Positions 11,341 to 23,560 of a stretch of 64,000 nt of DNA are shown piece after piece. The position numbers were made by a program, and so were the translations under genes. Positions within the stretch are counted from its first letter, which is position 1; each line of letters starts with the position of its first letter. Source of the stretch: Ziziphus jujuba (Eukaryota > Streptophyta > Magnoliopsida > Rosales > Rhamnaceae); assembly GCF_031755915.1 (NCBI RefSeq), contig NC_083387.1, positions 6,352,501 through 6,416,500 of the forward strand, given 5' to 3'. The notes under the pieces are model-generated. The model saw nothing but the letters and a program-made list of their open reading frames with translations. It was not told the DNA's origin and made no database searches.

Positions 11341-13034
11341 TCACTCAGATTCAGGTGAACCGCCAGGGACAAGCTGCAATATGCAAAAAGATTTTTAGAA
11401 CAGCCAAATAAATAATCATTTCCTTGTTTGGCTGCTTGTCCATGAGCACTTATACCAGCAACCGACAAAAATGAGCTTAAAGATGAGAATTTTAATAAAA
11501 TAATATATTAATCATATTTGGGAGATTGGATCTTTCTATGCAAGCCTTTTATCCATCTTTTCAAAAGAATCCCATGGACAATTCATTCCAAAGTTTTCCA
11601 TGCAAATCGAATCATACATTATAATTAGGCCAATACTGCTTATGGTTTCAACCGTATAAAAAAAACATGTCTCACTTACAATGGCAATGTTGTTTCCAAT
11701 CAATAGAATCTGGTCAAGCTTTGTTCTTACAATGGCAATGTTGTTTCCATTCAATAGAATCTGGTCAAGCTTTGTTATCCGTCTTCCTTCAGCAGTGATC
11801 TCACTGAAATTGAAATAGAGAAGCAGGTTACCAAACAATCATGAACCCTGAAATACAAGGTTTAACAAATCACAAAACTAGACTTATCATTGTAGTAAAA
11901 CACGCAGATGATACATATGCAAAAGAAAGTTGAAAGACAAGGGCAATGGCATTGCCAAAGCCAATACAGTTACAGTAAGCAGTACATAATTAAGTAATGA
12001 TATCTCTTAGAGCCATACAAGAAAAATCAGAAATGTTCATGTTTACCAGTAAAAGAACAAAAACTGTACCATTGCTCAAAACTGGAAAATGATCCCAATG
12101 CAAGTAATAAGATACATGCAAAATGTATGACAAGCATAAAACTGATGGGATATAGAAATGGTTATCACTTTTCCATGTTGCTTGAAAGATAGGAAAATAT
12201 AAACTAAAACATTTGCATGTATCATTTTATACTCATATAGTATCTATAGACCAGCCACTATTTCATTTAAAAGCATTGCATCTGATAACTATCTATCTTA
12301 TGTAAACACTTCTATAAATCAGATATTGTTCAAATATGAGAAGCTCTAACACATAAGAGATGCTATTTCAAAACCCTCCTTTTAAGTCCACTCCCAAACT
12401 AACATAAATATACCTTTCAAACAATCCTCCAATGAGAGCTCGAACTCAAAGAATTTTTGGTAATCATTATTTCAGCTAAAATCGATGCATCCTAAATTTC
12501 TAGCATTACATTCTCGTGTCAATAATTCGAGTTACTTCAGAAAGATAACCAGTTTTCTTTTCTAGCAAGATTGAACATAATTTAAGTTGAAATAAGTCAG
12601 AAAACAGGGAAGAAAATTGATAGGTAGATCAAATGACGAAAGCAGGGTATGCTGGGGTTTGCAGAATATGATACATAGAGCACGGAAAGTTTGTAGGCGA
12701 TTGGTACTAAAGTATATATATATATATATATATATATATAGGTAGATAGAGACAAATGCCATGCCACTTGCAAGTCATTACAGCGCCCAAACATCTGCCC
12801 CTTCACTTTGATGTTTTTTGTGCTAAATCTAAGAATACACATTCTTGAAGATGAGAAGGAGTCCACTGTAAAGTACGTTGACAATAGAAATTAAAAGATT
12901 TAGGGTGTTTGGTTTTTTGAGTTTCTGTTACTCAAATCGTTTAATTTTACAATTATCAAAGCACAGAAAATGAGAGCAAAAATGAGTTCACCCCTAGCAT
13001 TGATTCGGCATAGAATTCAAAATGTTTTCAAAAA

Positions 13035-13070
<36 letters not shown>

Positions 13071-13784
13071 AGGTTATATCCATGGAAAGAAGAAATGAAA
13101 AGCAACTTGATGTCTTAATTCACACAAAGAAATCTCAGCATTTTCCAATTTAGTCACAAAAATCTTGGTGCCATCAAATATTTCGAGATTTCTCTTCAAA
13201 GAGCCTTCAACCCCATCCTGCTCGATGTTCTCTTATTCTCATAATGGTAAATTTAAGCATTATACAAGCATGGAATATAAATAAATAGGAGACCAGCATA
13301 GAACCAATTATTTAATCCTACTTTATTTTTCCTTTCTCAAAATTTCCCGGCAACCAAACAGAAGAAGAAAGATAACCCAGAAACAGAAATTCAAATAAAT
13401 CAATCCCCCAACCTGCATAATCACTAATATAGGAATGAAACTAGCAAAGTTATATATATATATATATAAATAAAAATAAAAACCTTATAAATATGCATTA
13501 GGTAATCTGAGCGCAATGTAAGCGAGAGAATCATACTATTCAGTGACGTCTCGAGGAGCATGTTGCGTAAACATCGAATCCCCTAAGAGTGCCGACGGGC
13601 TTCTTGTCACCCTTCATTTTGGAACCTATGTAACGGTCAATCAACCCCGCAAAGTTTTCCCCCAAACGAAAACCAAAAAAAAAAAAAAAAATTCGACGTT
13701 TTTTCCCGTTTGATTTTTCCCGAGAAAGTGATAGAAAGAGAATGGCAAACCTGAGGAGAATAGCTGTGAAGGATTGTTAGTCAT
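11341..13784 (-). pseudogene. LSM5: LSM5 (U6 snRNA-associated Sm-like protein) unprocessed pseudogene
   Basis: Four exons of an LSM5-type Sm-like gene can be read. Exon 1 (13784-13751) encodes MTNNPSQLFSS. Exon 2 (13646-13537) reads LIDRYIGSK-MKGDKKPVGTLRGFDVY and then loses frame. Exon 3 (11803-11731) encodes EITAEGRRITKLDQILLNG and NNIAI. Exon 4 (11373-11341) encodes LVPGGSPESE and stop. LSM5 is a subunit of the LSM1-7 and LSM2-8 rings used in mRNA decay and U6 snRNA binding. Damage is confined to exon 2 and its border: the acceptor is GCGG instead of GCAG, 12 bp is missing (four residues before MKGDK), and two single-base deletions bring an early stop. Exon 3 also carries a 51 bp tandem duplication. 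Introns are retained, so this is a duplicated gene copy and not a retrocopy. The other exons look nearly intact, so decay is probably recent; a sequencing error would have to explain several independent lesions. Confidence 0.85.
11675..11776 (-). repeat. 51 bp tandem duplication of LSM5 exon 3 end, including the splice donor
   Basis: The units 11675-11725 and 11726-11776 differ at one base, giving LLIG against the canonical LLNG. Each unit ends on the minus strand in GCCATT followed by GTAAG, so two equivalent donors exist (introns beginning at 11730 or 11679). Because 51 is a multiple of three, use of the distal donor would add 17 residues in frame, repeating the KLDQILL...GNNIAI segment of the Sm2 region. 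Confidence 0.9.
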
Positions 13785-13937
13785 GGATGCAGAAAACTCT
13801 GGCCGTGGTACAAGTCGGTTGTCATGGAGATCCTTTCGGCTTCAAATAAGAGCTGCAAAACTTGAAAGTGCGCTAAAATGCTTGGAGGACGAATGTGTCC
13901 CTTGCGCTTAAAAGCTTATAGCAGTCTACAAGTGTTT

Positions 13938-13940
13938 TAA

Positions 13941-13977
<37 letters not shown>
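13938..13977. repeat. Poly(A) run of about 37 bases
   Basis: A near-pure A tract between the LSM5 copy and block S. It could be a retroposon tail, but I see no clear target duplication. Confidence 0.7.
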
Positions 13978-13978
<1 letters not shown>

Positions 13979-13984
13979 TATACC

Positions 13985-15270
13985 AAACAAAAACTTATTC
14001 TTTTATTATTCACCATTATGTATAGTCTAAATGCAGTTGTATTTTTAATAGAAAATTTATTTGAGATAGACAAATGTATATAAAAAATAAATAAATAAAA
14101 AAACGTCTTAGTTTTCCCTGGGAAAAAATAATTAATAAAGCATTTCACATAAGTCAGAGCAGCCAAAGAATCTATATGTATTACCCGTGGCCTTGACGCT
14201 GGCCCCGATTGCCAACCAATGCTTCGCTGATAGACTATTAAGTGGGTCTACAAAATATAGGAGACTTGGGTCCATATTATGTACAAAGATTTTCTTTTTT
14301 GTTTTTAAGGTATATTATGTATAAAGTGGGTAAATTAAATGGGTCTACAAACTGAATATACGCAACTTCGGTCCATATTATTTATAAAGATGTTTTAATT
14401 CACATATTAGTATGAATATGCTCAAAGGACTCCAAGTTTCATGTGGCCGGTCCTTGAATACGTGCTCCTCTATTTCAAAAATAATAATAACAATAAAAAA
14501 AAATAATACATGCTCCTCAATAAAATGCATTATTTTCTTAATATCTTTCTGCACTTATTCCTCTTCCAATTATTACCCAATTTTATTAACAAAATGTAAA
14601 ACTAAAAAGTAGAGTAATTAAATTATTCATCTTGTACAGGTGTCCAAATATTGTTTTCCAAACAATAAAGGAAAAAGAGAAGTGACAAAGTGACTTCACG
14701 CTTTCACGGCCTCAGATAGGACGTGTGAAGGCAGTCAAGACTCAAATCCAATAAATAAAATAAAATCAAAGCCGATATGTATATGGTCACTGGACGACAT
14801 AAAATCTATATGCTGATTTCAATTGGGTCCGTCAGATTAGATGCTAGCACAGACAGAGCCACAGAGGTCTATGGTTTGACCAAAGAATGACGTAGTGGGG
14901 CAAAGGAAATCACATTAATTTTGCAGAATATTCCGTTGGTAAATAAATCAAAGAATGACGTAGTCCAATGTTTTTGGACTTTTCTAATACGTTAAGAGGC
15001 TTGAGCTTCACATTTCTCCAATTCCAGTTCTATATGTTATTTTATTTTTAATTTAAAGTTCATGGATTGAAAAGGTACATGAACCTGATTCTGGACGTGG
15101 TTGGCTACAAGTTTCATTTGGGTGTATGGGTAAAATAATATACTCTTAGACAACGTCGTTTATCATCAAAATAAAATAATAATAATAATGATAAAAACTA
15201 CTCTGCACAACGTCCCCTTACAATACTTAATAGTGCAGTAAATGGGGTTATTTCATCAACCACCATCACA
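13985..15270. repeat. Duplicated block S, copy 1
   Basis: Aligns with about 32455-33650 and 39340-40010. Shared words include gcagttgtatttttaata, ggccttgac(a/g)ctgg, gacagactattaa(g/a)tgggtc and cttgtacaggtgtccaaa. A related stretch recurs at about 62170-62480. No gene is supported. Confidence 0.7.
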
Positions 15271-17380
15271 AGTATAAAATGCAATAAATATCATATAAAA
15301 ATAGAAAAAAAAATGTAATCATCAAATTGTATATTGTAGGATATTATTTTCCTTTGATTTTCATTCTCATAGTTCAGTGGATCAAGCAGCATACTCAAAT
15401 ACAAATCAAAGTTATGTCCAAAAAGAAAAACAAAATCAGAATAGAAAAAATTCAAATAGAGAATATGGAAAGTCAAATGAGGATGTATGATAACTTTTTC
15501 ATTTATAAACATATATATATATATATATATTTGTTAAATTTAAAATTCAGAGAGTATATATTTATTTAATAACACAATGGAACAAATTAAGGACATGAAG
15601 TTCGAAAAGAGGCCCTAAGCTTAACTCGCAAGGAAAAAGAAAGAAGGAGAGAAAAAAAAAAAAAAAAGAAGTCATTATTTTTATTATCAAGTGCACCTGG
15701 GCATATGTGAAAAAAAATTTACTTTTTTTTTTTTTTTTTGGGTAATAGTCAAAATAAAATAACCTTTTTCAGCATTTATTTGGAGTCCGATTGCCACCAG
15801 TGGGTTGGGCCTATCAAATGAAGTTGTGGTGGGTTATCTTTCGGTGTGAGAGGGACCACCTAAATTCCACTAACCCGCGGGTGTTTCTTGTCCCATTGCA
15901 GCTGCGTGTTCAGTCAACTGCCCCAAAAAAATTAAAAAAAATTAAAAAAAAAATTCAGTTCAATTAAAGTCTTGTTAATTTAATTTGCATCAAAAAGTTT
16001 ATTATTGATCAATGCCTAGTTCAATTATGATCTTGTTATTATGATCTTGTTTCTACTTTTTCATATGATATATATTCATATAAAGCCCCCACTACATCAA
16101 TATTTATGGACTTAGTATTCATACTAAATAAACATTTGGTGAATCTTTGACAAATTCTTACTTTGGATGGAAAGTATATGTTTAATATGGCTTAGACACT
16201 AAGAAATTGGGCTGGTGAGATCACTTTCCTCTAACTAAAAAGGCAAAAGTGTAGAAAAACTATTTAACAAATGGTTTCTAGTTGTAGATACAGTTCTGAA
16301 GACGATTTTGATGAATCAAAATATATAAAAACAAAATAACTAATGAGGTTCAACAATTGCGTACACGGATGAGAACAGCCATCAAGAGATGAGCAAAATA
16401 AAATTCCACTATGAGCACTATACATACACACTCATTAAAAAAATAATAAAAAAAATATAGGATTTTGTGGGAAAAAAAAAAAAAAATCCGTTTAGCTAGT
16501 TATACGGTTCATTCACTCTCAAGTACACTTTCCTCTACATCGTATCATATTTACAAGCTATTTTTGTAGTCTAATTGCTGTTGGAAAATATAATATTCAT
16601 TCATAAAGGGTAAGCTAGAGAAATCACACCCTAATGATTTTTGGGGGTTTAAAATCTGGTTTATAAGTATTAGTTGTGTTCTCTGTTATCTGAATTTTCT
16701 TATTGTGACTGTTTTGGTTGGTTTTCTGTAAGAGTATTGTGTTGGTCTATATATGCTCTTTTTCCATTTTCTTATATAACCTTCTCTTCCAATTTGGAGA
16801 TTGATGTCAAACTGAACTTCATTCAAGGCTATAACCCAAAAAGCAAAAACAAAATCCAAAAAAACAGAACAAAAAAAAATTTCCCTTTGGCAACAACGAT
16901 GAGAAATTGTGCTTCAAATCCCAATCCTATCCCTGCCACCGTTAACAATTCTGTTACTTTTTTCTTTCACACCCACTTTTTACCTTTCATGCTTTTTCGT
17001 TGCAGTCATGCACGGTTTAAGACCTGGTACCACAATCTTCCATTGATGGTGTTTCACTAGTACTTGTTTTATTTCTTACACCTTTTTGTTTTTTTTTTCC
17101 TCCCTGAATCCTTATTCTTCTGCCACTGTCGTAATATGTGCATTGACATATTAGTTTTAACTTTTATTTAATATATAAATATTAAATCCCGATCTTTATT
17201 AGATTTATTATTATATATATAATCCATGGCAATCCAAAACGGTGTCGTTTCCCTTTAACTTGACAGAAACCTCCCTAGTTCCGGAGTCTCGTATAATATT
17301 TAATATGCCAAAGTTCTTAATTTAAAATCTCATTTCAAATCTTTATTTTTTTTTATTTTTTTATTTTTTTAATGAAATAT
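15271..17380. repeat. Duplicated block T, copy 1
   Basis: From about 15720 the sequence aligns closely with 40880-42290 (ctatcaaatgaagttgtgg, cattgcagctgcgtgttcag, then ctctgttatctgaattttt). Weaker copies lie at 30060-30200 and 33950-34900. The last part (about 16800-17160) matches the regions downstream of the two long small genes (55190-55600, 57600-57960). The 128-codon frame at 16674-17060 is not conserved as a frame between copies, so no gene is called. A (TA)n run lies at 15511-15531. Confidence 0.7.
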
Positions 17381-18400
17381 GGGTTTTATAAACCAAAGTA
17401 GGCAACAAACCAGCCAGAACAAGAGCTTCACCAAGAGGCCCAAGCCCCCGATTTCGGTACAAAAGAAACAAGGGGAATTTGGCCCAATATCCCTATTTAA
17501 ATGATTCTAATGAAATCTGCCTTCTATTTTCAAATTTTTTTTTATCTACCCACCTTGTTTTTCAATATATCAATTATACCCTTAACCCATAAATTTTCTG
17601 AAAAACACAAAAACACAGAAGCTAGCAGACATGGATCTGGGGTTGCACAAACTGAATCTTCCACAGATTAGAGGGATGCAGTCGGAGAAGAGAGCGTGCG
17701 AGGGGGTGAGAGTAGGAAGAAGAAACAAGATGAATATGAAGATGAAGAAGGAGGAGGCCATGCAGAAGAAGAGGAAAGCGTGAGTTTGGGTTTGGAATGG
17801 GATTTGGAATATGGGTTATAGTTGGTGTTGATGTTAATGTCCTCCATTATTGCTACTGTGATATTGAGAGATATTGAGAGTTACAGGGAACTCTTCTTCG
17901 ATGGGTATTCCTATCCTTTTTTTTTTTTTTTTATGCATAGATAAAAAAATATAAAATAGAAATTGAAAATAAATAGAAAACACAGGTGGAGCAGGATTGT
18001 TTTTTTTTTTTTTTTTCAATAAGATTGTGTGTGGATTTTGCTGGAAGAAGAAGGGGAAAAAGAGAAAAAAAAAAAAAAAAGCAAAAGTGCAGAGATGGAA
18101 TACTTTTCGGAAGGATAAAAGAAAAATAAATAATTTTCAGTTTGATAGAGAGTAAAATAGAAAATAAAAAATAAATAAAAAAAATTGAAAAAGAAAAGGA
18201 TAAATATCGTTGACCCTTCTTTTTATTGGTATTGGGCCACATTCCCCAAGAAACAAGGCAGACAATTGAGAAGCACTGAAAAGCCCAGTTATGATTGTTT
18301 GCCACCCATTAACAGACAAAATGGGCCAGGATATTTATCTTCCTGGGGATCCATAGAAACGAGACAGAATTGAACCTTAAAGATAACCTAGGAATGTACA
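17381..18400. other. Segment absent from block T copy 2, bounded by a short inverted repeat
   Basis: In the paralogous array (about 42280) sequence equivalent to roughly 16830-18860 is missing. Here 17468-17490 (ggaatttggcccaatat within it) and 18230-18250 (tattgggccacattcc within it) form an imperfect inverted repeat of about 21 bp, around 740 bp apart. They may be terminal repeats of a small DNA element or chance. A 50-codon frame (17631-17783) lies inside. Confidence 0.35.
17631..17783 (+). CDS. Possible 50-residue basic protein, unrecognised
   Basis: The frame starts with an ATG after an A-rich leader. It encodes MDLGLHKLNLPQIRG followed by a strongly basic, Met/Lys-rich half ending in MQKKRKA. 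Base composition is clearly more GC- and purine-rich than the flanks, which is why it stands out. There is no domain, signal peptide or paralogue in the window. It could be the first exon of a gene, a fragment captured by a mobile element (it lies between the inverted repeats at 17468 and 18250), or chance. Confidence 0.25.
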   Translation: MDLGLHKLNLPQIRGMQSEKRACEGVRVGRRNKMNMKMKKEEAMQKKRKA

Positions 18401-20510
18401 AAAACAAGAGCCAGCAGACCAATGCACAACGCCATTCCCACGCATTTCCCAAATCATCTCTTCTACTAAACAAGAAAACAAATAATGAATTTATGAAATA
18501 GGAAACTTGTGTTGAGTTGCCGAGTTAGTCGAGTTCTCTCTACATTGAAATTGAAAGAATATATAAATTTAAATTAAAAAATAGAAAAAAAAAAAAAAAA
18601 AGGTAAAGAAACGAGTGATGGATCTGTCGTGCAACGATATATATAAACTAAATGACAACTACTTCAAGAAAACTAGGTTAGTCGTTTGGTCAAGCACAAG
18701 CAATGAACTTTTCATAGGAACCCCCTGTCCATGATTTCCCACTTGAGATTTGAGAATGACAAGTCGGGTCGGTCCCAAACTCTTTTTTCTTTTAATTTTT
18801 TTTTCTCTCTCTTTTTTTTTTTTTTTTTTTGGATTTATGGGACTTTTTACTTTTGGAACAGCCTCCAAAAGCAAAATTGTGCATATATGCTATTAAAGGT
18901 TGGTGTTTGATAAGTTAACAGGTCGTTATTTGAAAAGCCTCCTAAATGACATGGTCTGTTGAAATTTGGAAATTGAACCGTATCAAATTGCACAATTACT
19001 CGTTTAGCCTTAAACTGAATAATAATCCTAGACAAGCCAATTCTTTCCTCTAAACTTTTAAAAATCATACAGATCTCAAAATCTATATTTTAATAACACA
19101 TCTATTTTGATATATATGATTGTTGGATTGTTTATTTATTTTATTTATTTTTGCCCAATCTCAAAGTCTTTGGTACTAGAAAAATAGGCATAGGTGGTGA
19201 TTGGCTTTCAATTTATACAAGTGTCATTAATTTTTCCATTTAATAATGAATACTGGCTTTATCTAGATCTCATAGATTTGTTTATTGTGATTGATGGGTC
19301 CAAAGACCTAGATGACCCTGTTCACAGACAAAAAAATGATTTAGATGAATTATCTGTTATGACTTTATGAGTCACATTCCAAATGTTTTCAAACTTTTCC
19401 CTTCATGAGATTCCCAAATTCCAATATGGTTATTCATCAGACAAACTTTTCACTTTATTCCAAAATTCCAATATGATTATCCATCAGAAAATGGAGGAAA
19501 CATCGCCTTTAATGGACAAAGTCCAAAGTCATGAAATGTCATACAAAAACGTAGATAATTGAAAGCAATAATTTGAAATGATTGTTGAAGGGATTGAGGA
19601 GCAAAAGCAGTATCAATTGCAATGATAATCCCAGTCGTATGAATACTAGATTTATTTAATAGAATGGGTTCAAAAAGCTAGTAGATTTTTCTCTGATTCA
19701 CATTGGGATTAAGTTTTCATCGTTAATTTTTTACATTCATTAAATAAGTAATAAAAGAAAATTTGAATAGGTACATAATTTTGCATTTTACGAGTCAAGG
19801 TTAGTCATCAAAACACCTTTTTTTTTTCCTTTTTAAATTTCTAAATTTGATGAAAACAATTTATGGCGATGAACTTCGGGATTTATTACACGTATACATA
19901 TTATGTGGGGGTGGAACCTTGTGAAAAATGGGTGTAGAGAAAACAACAAAAACAAAAGACTTAGAAAAAGCCTGGCACTCTACTTCTGGTATAAATTTCA
20001 ATAAGGAGATGCTGATTTTTTTTTTTTTATTATTTATTTTTTTCCATTGCAAACCAAAATCCAGAATTCGGAAGGGAAGGAGGAAAAATTAAACTAAGTT
20101 GTAAACTGGTTTATAAAACAATTGTTTGCCTTCAAAAAGGGAGAAAAGAAGTGTCTTTGTTTTACTGTAATTGCCCAAAAATGTCAAGGCAACAGAAACA
20201 ATCCCGCAGGAAACTTCCTATTTATATATTTATTATTAATTTGGATTAGATGATTATGTCTCAGACATAGCAATCTCATCTAAGTATGAGAAAAATTGGA
20301 AATGAATTGGTGTATATGAGATTGGGATAAGCTCCATTAAATCTGATCATTTCCACAACGATAAAGAAGGTGTTGTAGTTTACGTCAACACCTTGTAATT
20401 TTGGTCGAAGTAGTCAAAAAGGGTGATAGTGAATGTCCCTAAAAAATAAAAAATAAAAATAAATAATTTTAAAAAAAAGGGTGATAGGTAGTTAGTGGAG
20501 CTCTCATAGC
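18401..20510. repeat. Duplicated block V, copy 1
   Basis: About 18860-20510 aligns with 42275-43560 (shared words gtgcatatatgctatt, gataagttaacaggtc, aataggcataggt, aaaatttgatgaaaacaatt). About 18440-18560 resembles 55850-55940 (ggaaacttgtgttgagt). Two pieces, near 19430 and 19480, are short local duplications of ccaatatg-ttat-catcaga. No gene is supported. Confidence 0.7.
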
Positions 20511-20599
20511 TAAAAGTGGGAACAAGGACTTCAGGTCAAATACGTTATCTTTGGATCTTGATTCCTTCTATTTGATGCAGAGAGTGGTTGAAGAATTAA

Positions 20600-21280
20600 G
20601 CTTTCTCTTTCACCTTGTCCATTAATTAAGAGATGTGATACAAGATATACAATGATTCAAGTGGAAAAAACAATGTAAATGTTGTTGATATTTCATTTTT
20701 ATTTTTTCGCCATTTCAATAATTCATAAAGTTAATTGGCAGCTTTATTACACATGTTTTAGTTTAAAATTTCATTTAGTTGGAAATTAATTAAAAAAAAG
20801 TATGTTATTTTTGTTTTATTTAAAAAAAAAAAAGAAGGCAATATTATGTTAGAGATGAAAAAAATTAGCCAAGCTATAAATTGTAATTTTAGTATGAAAC
20901 AAAATCATTGTATTGAACACAACATATATGTGTGCATATTTTCTGTAGAGGACTTGACGTCTAATTATCAAGCTGCTTTTGTTAATTTGTGTTCAAGAAA
21001 AGAATATTCCAACCATGAAACTCCTTTTCCCTTCCGAAACCCAAATGCTTTTTCATTGTGCATTTCGGAGTTGTGATCATTATAAACTCTTGAGCGTTCA
21101 ACGCGAAGCATTCAGGCGAACAGCATTTAATTCCACTTCAAAGAGGAGAAAAAATAACATGAAAATCCACATTAAATGCTCATTAACATAAGAAAAGAAG
21201 ATTACCTATTTAGTCATATCATAGAGAAAAGGGAATAAAAAATAAAGATAAAAATTAAATAGAATTAGATTAGAAAGTGC
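20600..21280. repeat. Duplicated block R, copy 1 (empty site for the copia element)
   Basis: Aligns with 44335-44702 plus 49597-49960, that is, with block R copy 2 minus its two insertions. Shared words include gatacaagatata, ttagtttaaaatttcatt, tatgttagagatgaa, cgaaacccaaatgctttt and tcatatcatagagaaa. The frames at 20846-21191 are not conserved between the copies. Confidence 0.75.
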
Positions 21281-22175
21281 AAGTAGAGGTGGGTAAAATC
21301 CAATTCAATCGTTTAACCAATCAATCTAATCTATTTTTAACAGTTTGAATTGGATTTTTATATAAATTGGATTAGATTGGATTCAAAATATCATAAATTG
21401 TTTGTATTGGATCGGTTATTGGGTTGGAAATATAAATCCAATCCAATCCAATCCAAACCAACCACATATTATATGACTAAAAAATTATATATTTTCTTCT
21501 TTTTCTTCTTCTTTTTTCATTTTTATACATTAATTTTTAATATTTTTTTAACATATCTCCAATTCCTAAATAAAATTGGTGAACTTGTCTAAGTAGATTG
21601 ACTTATGATTTATCAAAATTTTAAGTTAAAAAAAAAAAGATTTAAGCATTGACTCTTGAGTATTTGAATTTTGATGAATGTATTATTTTATATTATTTGT
21701 TCTAACAATTTTAATTTGATTTTGGAGGAGTGAGATATGACTATTAATAGTTATTACTTGATGAAGTGCATGATATATATCAGTTTCTACATTTTCTTCT
21801 TTATTTTGCATTGAAGAGTGTGATTTTTTTTATTTTTTTTTAACATTGATGAATGTTGCCAAATATTATAGATTGCAATTTTATATTTTATTCTATGTTG
21901 GATTACTCTGATTATATTTTATATTTGGATAACTATAATTTATTATTTATATTTTATATTTAGAAGACTTTTAATTTATATTATATATTTATAAACTAAT
22001 AAGTTTCAAACCAATTAACCAATCAAAACCAAACTATTCATAAATGATTTGGTTTAATTTCAATTTAAAACTTTAATAGTTTGGATTATATTTTTTATTA
22101 AATAAATCAAAAAATATAAATTAAATTATATTTTAATTAAAACTGAACCAATCCAATTCACATTCATCCCTAGCT
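21281..22175. mobile_element. Non-autonomous hAT-like DNA transposon (about 895 bp)
   Basis: The paralogous block R at 49940 runs straight through this point (gcaagtggtc). Here the target is split into gaaagtgc before and gcaaatgg after about 895 bp of extra DNA, consistent with a degenerate 8 bp target duplication. The ends read AAGTAGAGGTGGG at the left and, in reverse complement, AGCTAGGGATGAA at the right. This resembles the TAGGGRTGRG type ends of plant hAT elements. Subterminal (A)TCCAAT repeats near both ends also fit. No transposase frame is present. The exact edges are uncertain by a few bases. Confidence 0.6.
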
Positions 22176-22644
22176 GCAAATGGTCATATGGGCCGAATAT
22201 ATACAAAATGCCTTTTCCCATTATGAATGCCCCTCTTCCAACCATGAAATCTCATCTCGGGTAAAAGTGGTATTTTTTTTTTTTTTTTAACTTTTTTGGT
22301 AATAGGTAGAAATAGTATTATGAGGTACTCCTACAGATTACAGATTACCTATTTCAATAGAACTGGCAACATGTTTCCGTCTTGGGCCTGTGCAGCCGTG
22401 CTAGCCTAGGTTGTTACTCGGGATATCCTAATTCGGCACTGATTCGTTGGCACTATGGATTCCGCTCCATGTGTAAACTCGATCCTTGTACCCAACCCTG
22501 CTAGAATCACGGGTACCCATATCCCACCCAATAAACTCATATCCCATCACAAAACCGACCCATATTCTATTAAATCCGATCCATATTCAATTTGATTTTT
22601 GTTTATCTTGTCCTGTGTGTTTTGTAAGTGTGCGCGTGTATATA

Positions 22645-22689
<45 letters not shown>

Positions 22690-23560
22690 GTTTAAATTAC
22701 GTCTTTAACTAGGATTTTATTTTTCAATTTTAATTTGGATTATATCGATAATAGTTTAAATTTGAAATTCTAGGATTTTATTAGGATTTAGTTTTATTTT
22801 TTTAAATAAAATTTTAGTATATCAATAAATTTGTATTTGATAACTTTTATAAAGATTAATAGCAAAAGATCTAGTATATATATATAGATGGATGTTAGAC
22901 CATATATATATATATATATATATATAATCAGATTCAAATAAGGTTTTTAATATCAGTATTAATGTCAAGAATTTTTTTTTTCAATTTTTGAATCGCATTG
23001 AAAATTATAATTTAAAATTATATTTTTTTTAAAAAATATTTTAATATATCACTAAATTCATATTTATAACTTTTTTAATATTGATCTATGATTAATAAAA
23101 GTCTGATTTTCTTTCTATGTATATATAGAAAGACTGTGATAGACTTTCTATAATTAAATTTGTTGTATTATCATATTTCATAAAAATATCTTGGATACTA
23201 ATTTCTTTCATTTCTTACAAGAACTTTTTTTCCTTTTTTCATTTGTATACATTAATAAAATTTGACTAGGAAACTGTTAAGACTTTTTTTTTTTTTTTTA
23301 AACGAAGGAAGCTGTTAGACTTTGGTCTAATTAAATTTGTCTTCGCTAAGACTTGGAAAAATTTGTCTAGGTGGACATGTTTATTATTTATTTATTTAGA
23401 TCAAGATCGCAATAAAATTCTTATCTGAAAGGAGGAAAGTATAACTTGAGCCTTTGATTTCAAGTATACAGGGAGTAAAGGTTATATCACTCGTTCAACT
23501 TCATTTAAACCTTTTGAATTTAATGTGAACTTAAAAAGTTAAAGATATTCTGGTTGGAAC
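22176..23560. repeat. Duplicated block Q, copy 2
   Basis: Aligns with 5700-6480 and 50020-50940 (shared words cttgggcctgtgcag, cgacccatattct, gtctgatttt-type text, cattaa-taaaatttga). Long (TA)n runs lie at about 22645-22685 and 22898-22925. No gene is supported. Confidence 0.7.

Noticed and set aside
13938..13977. Poly(A) run taken as the tail of an LSM5 retrocopy
   Set aside because: The LSM5 copy is on the minus strand, retains introns, and its 5' end, not its 3' end, faces this run.
16674..17060. 128-codon frame in block T
   Set aside because: The matching stretches at 42180, 55200 and 57600 do not keep the frame, so it is treated as a chance frame in conserved non-coding repeat.
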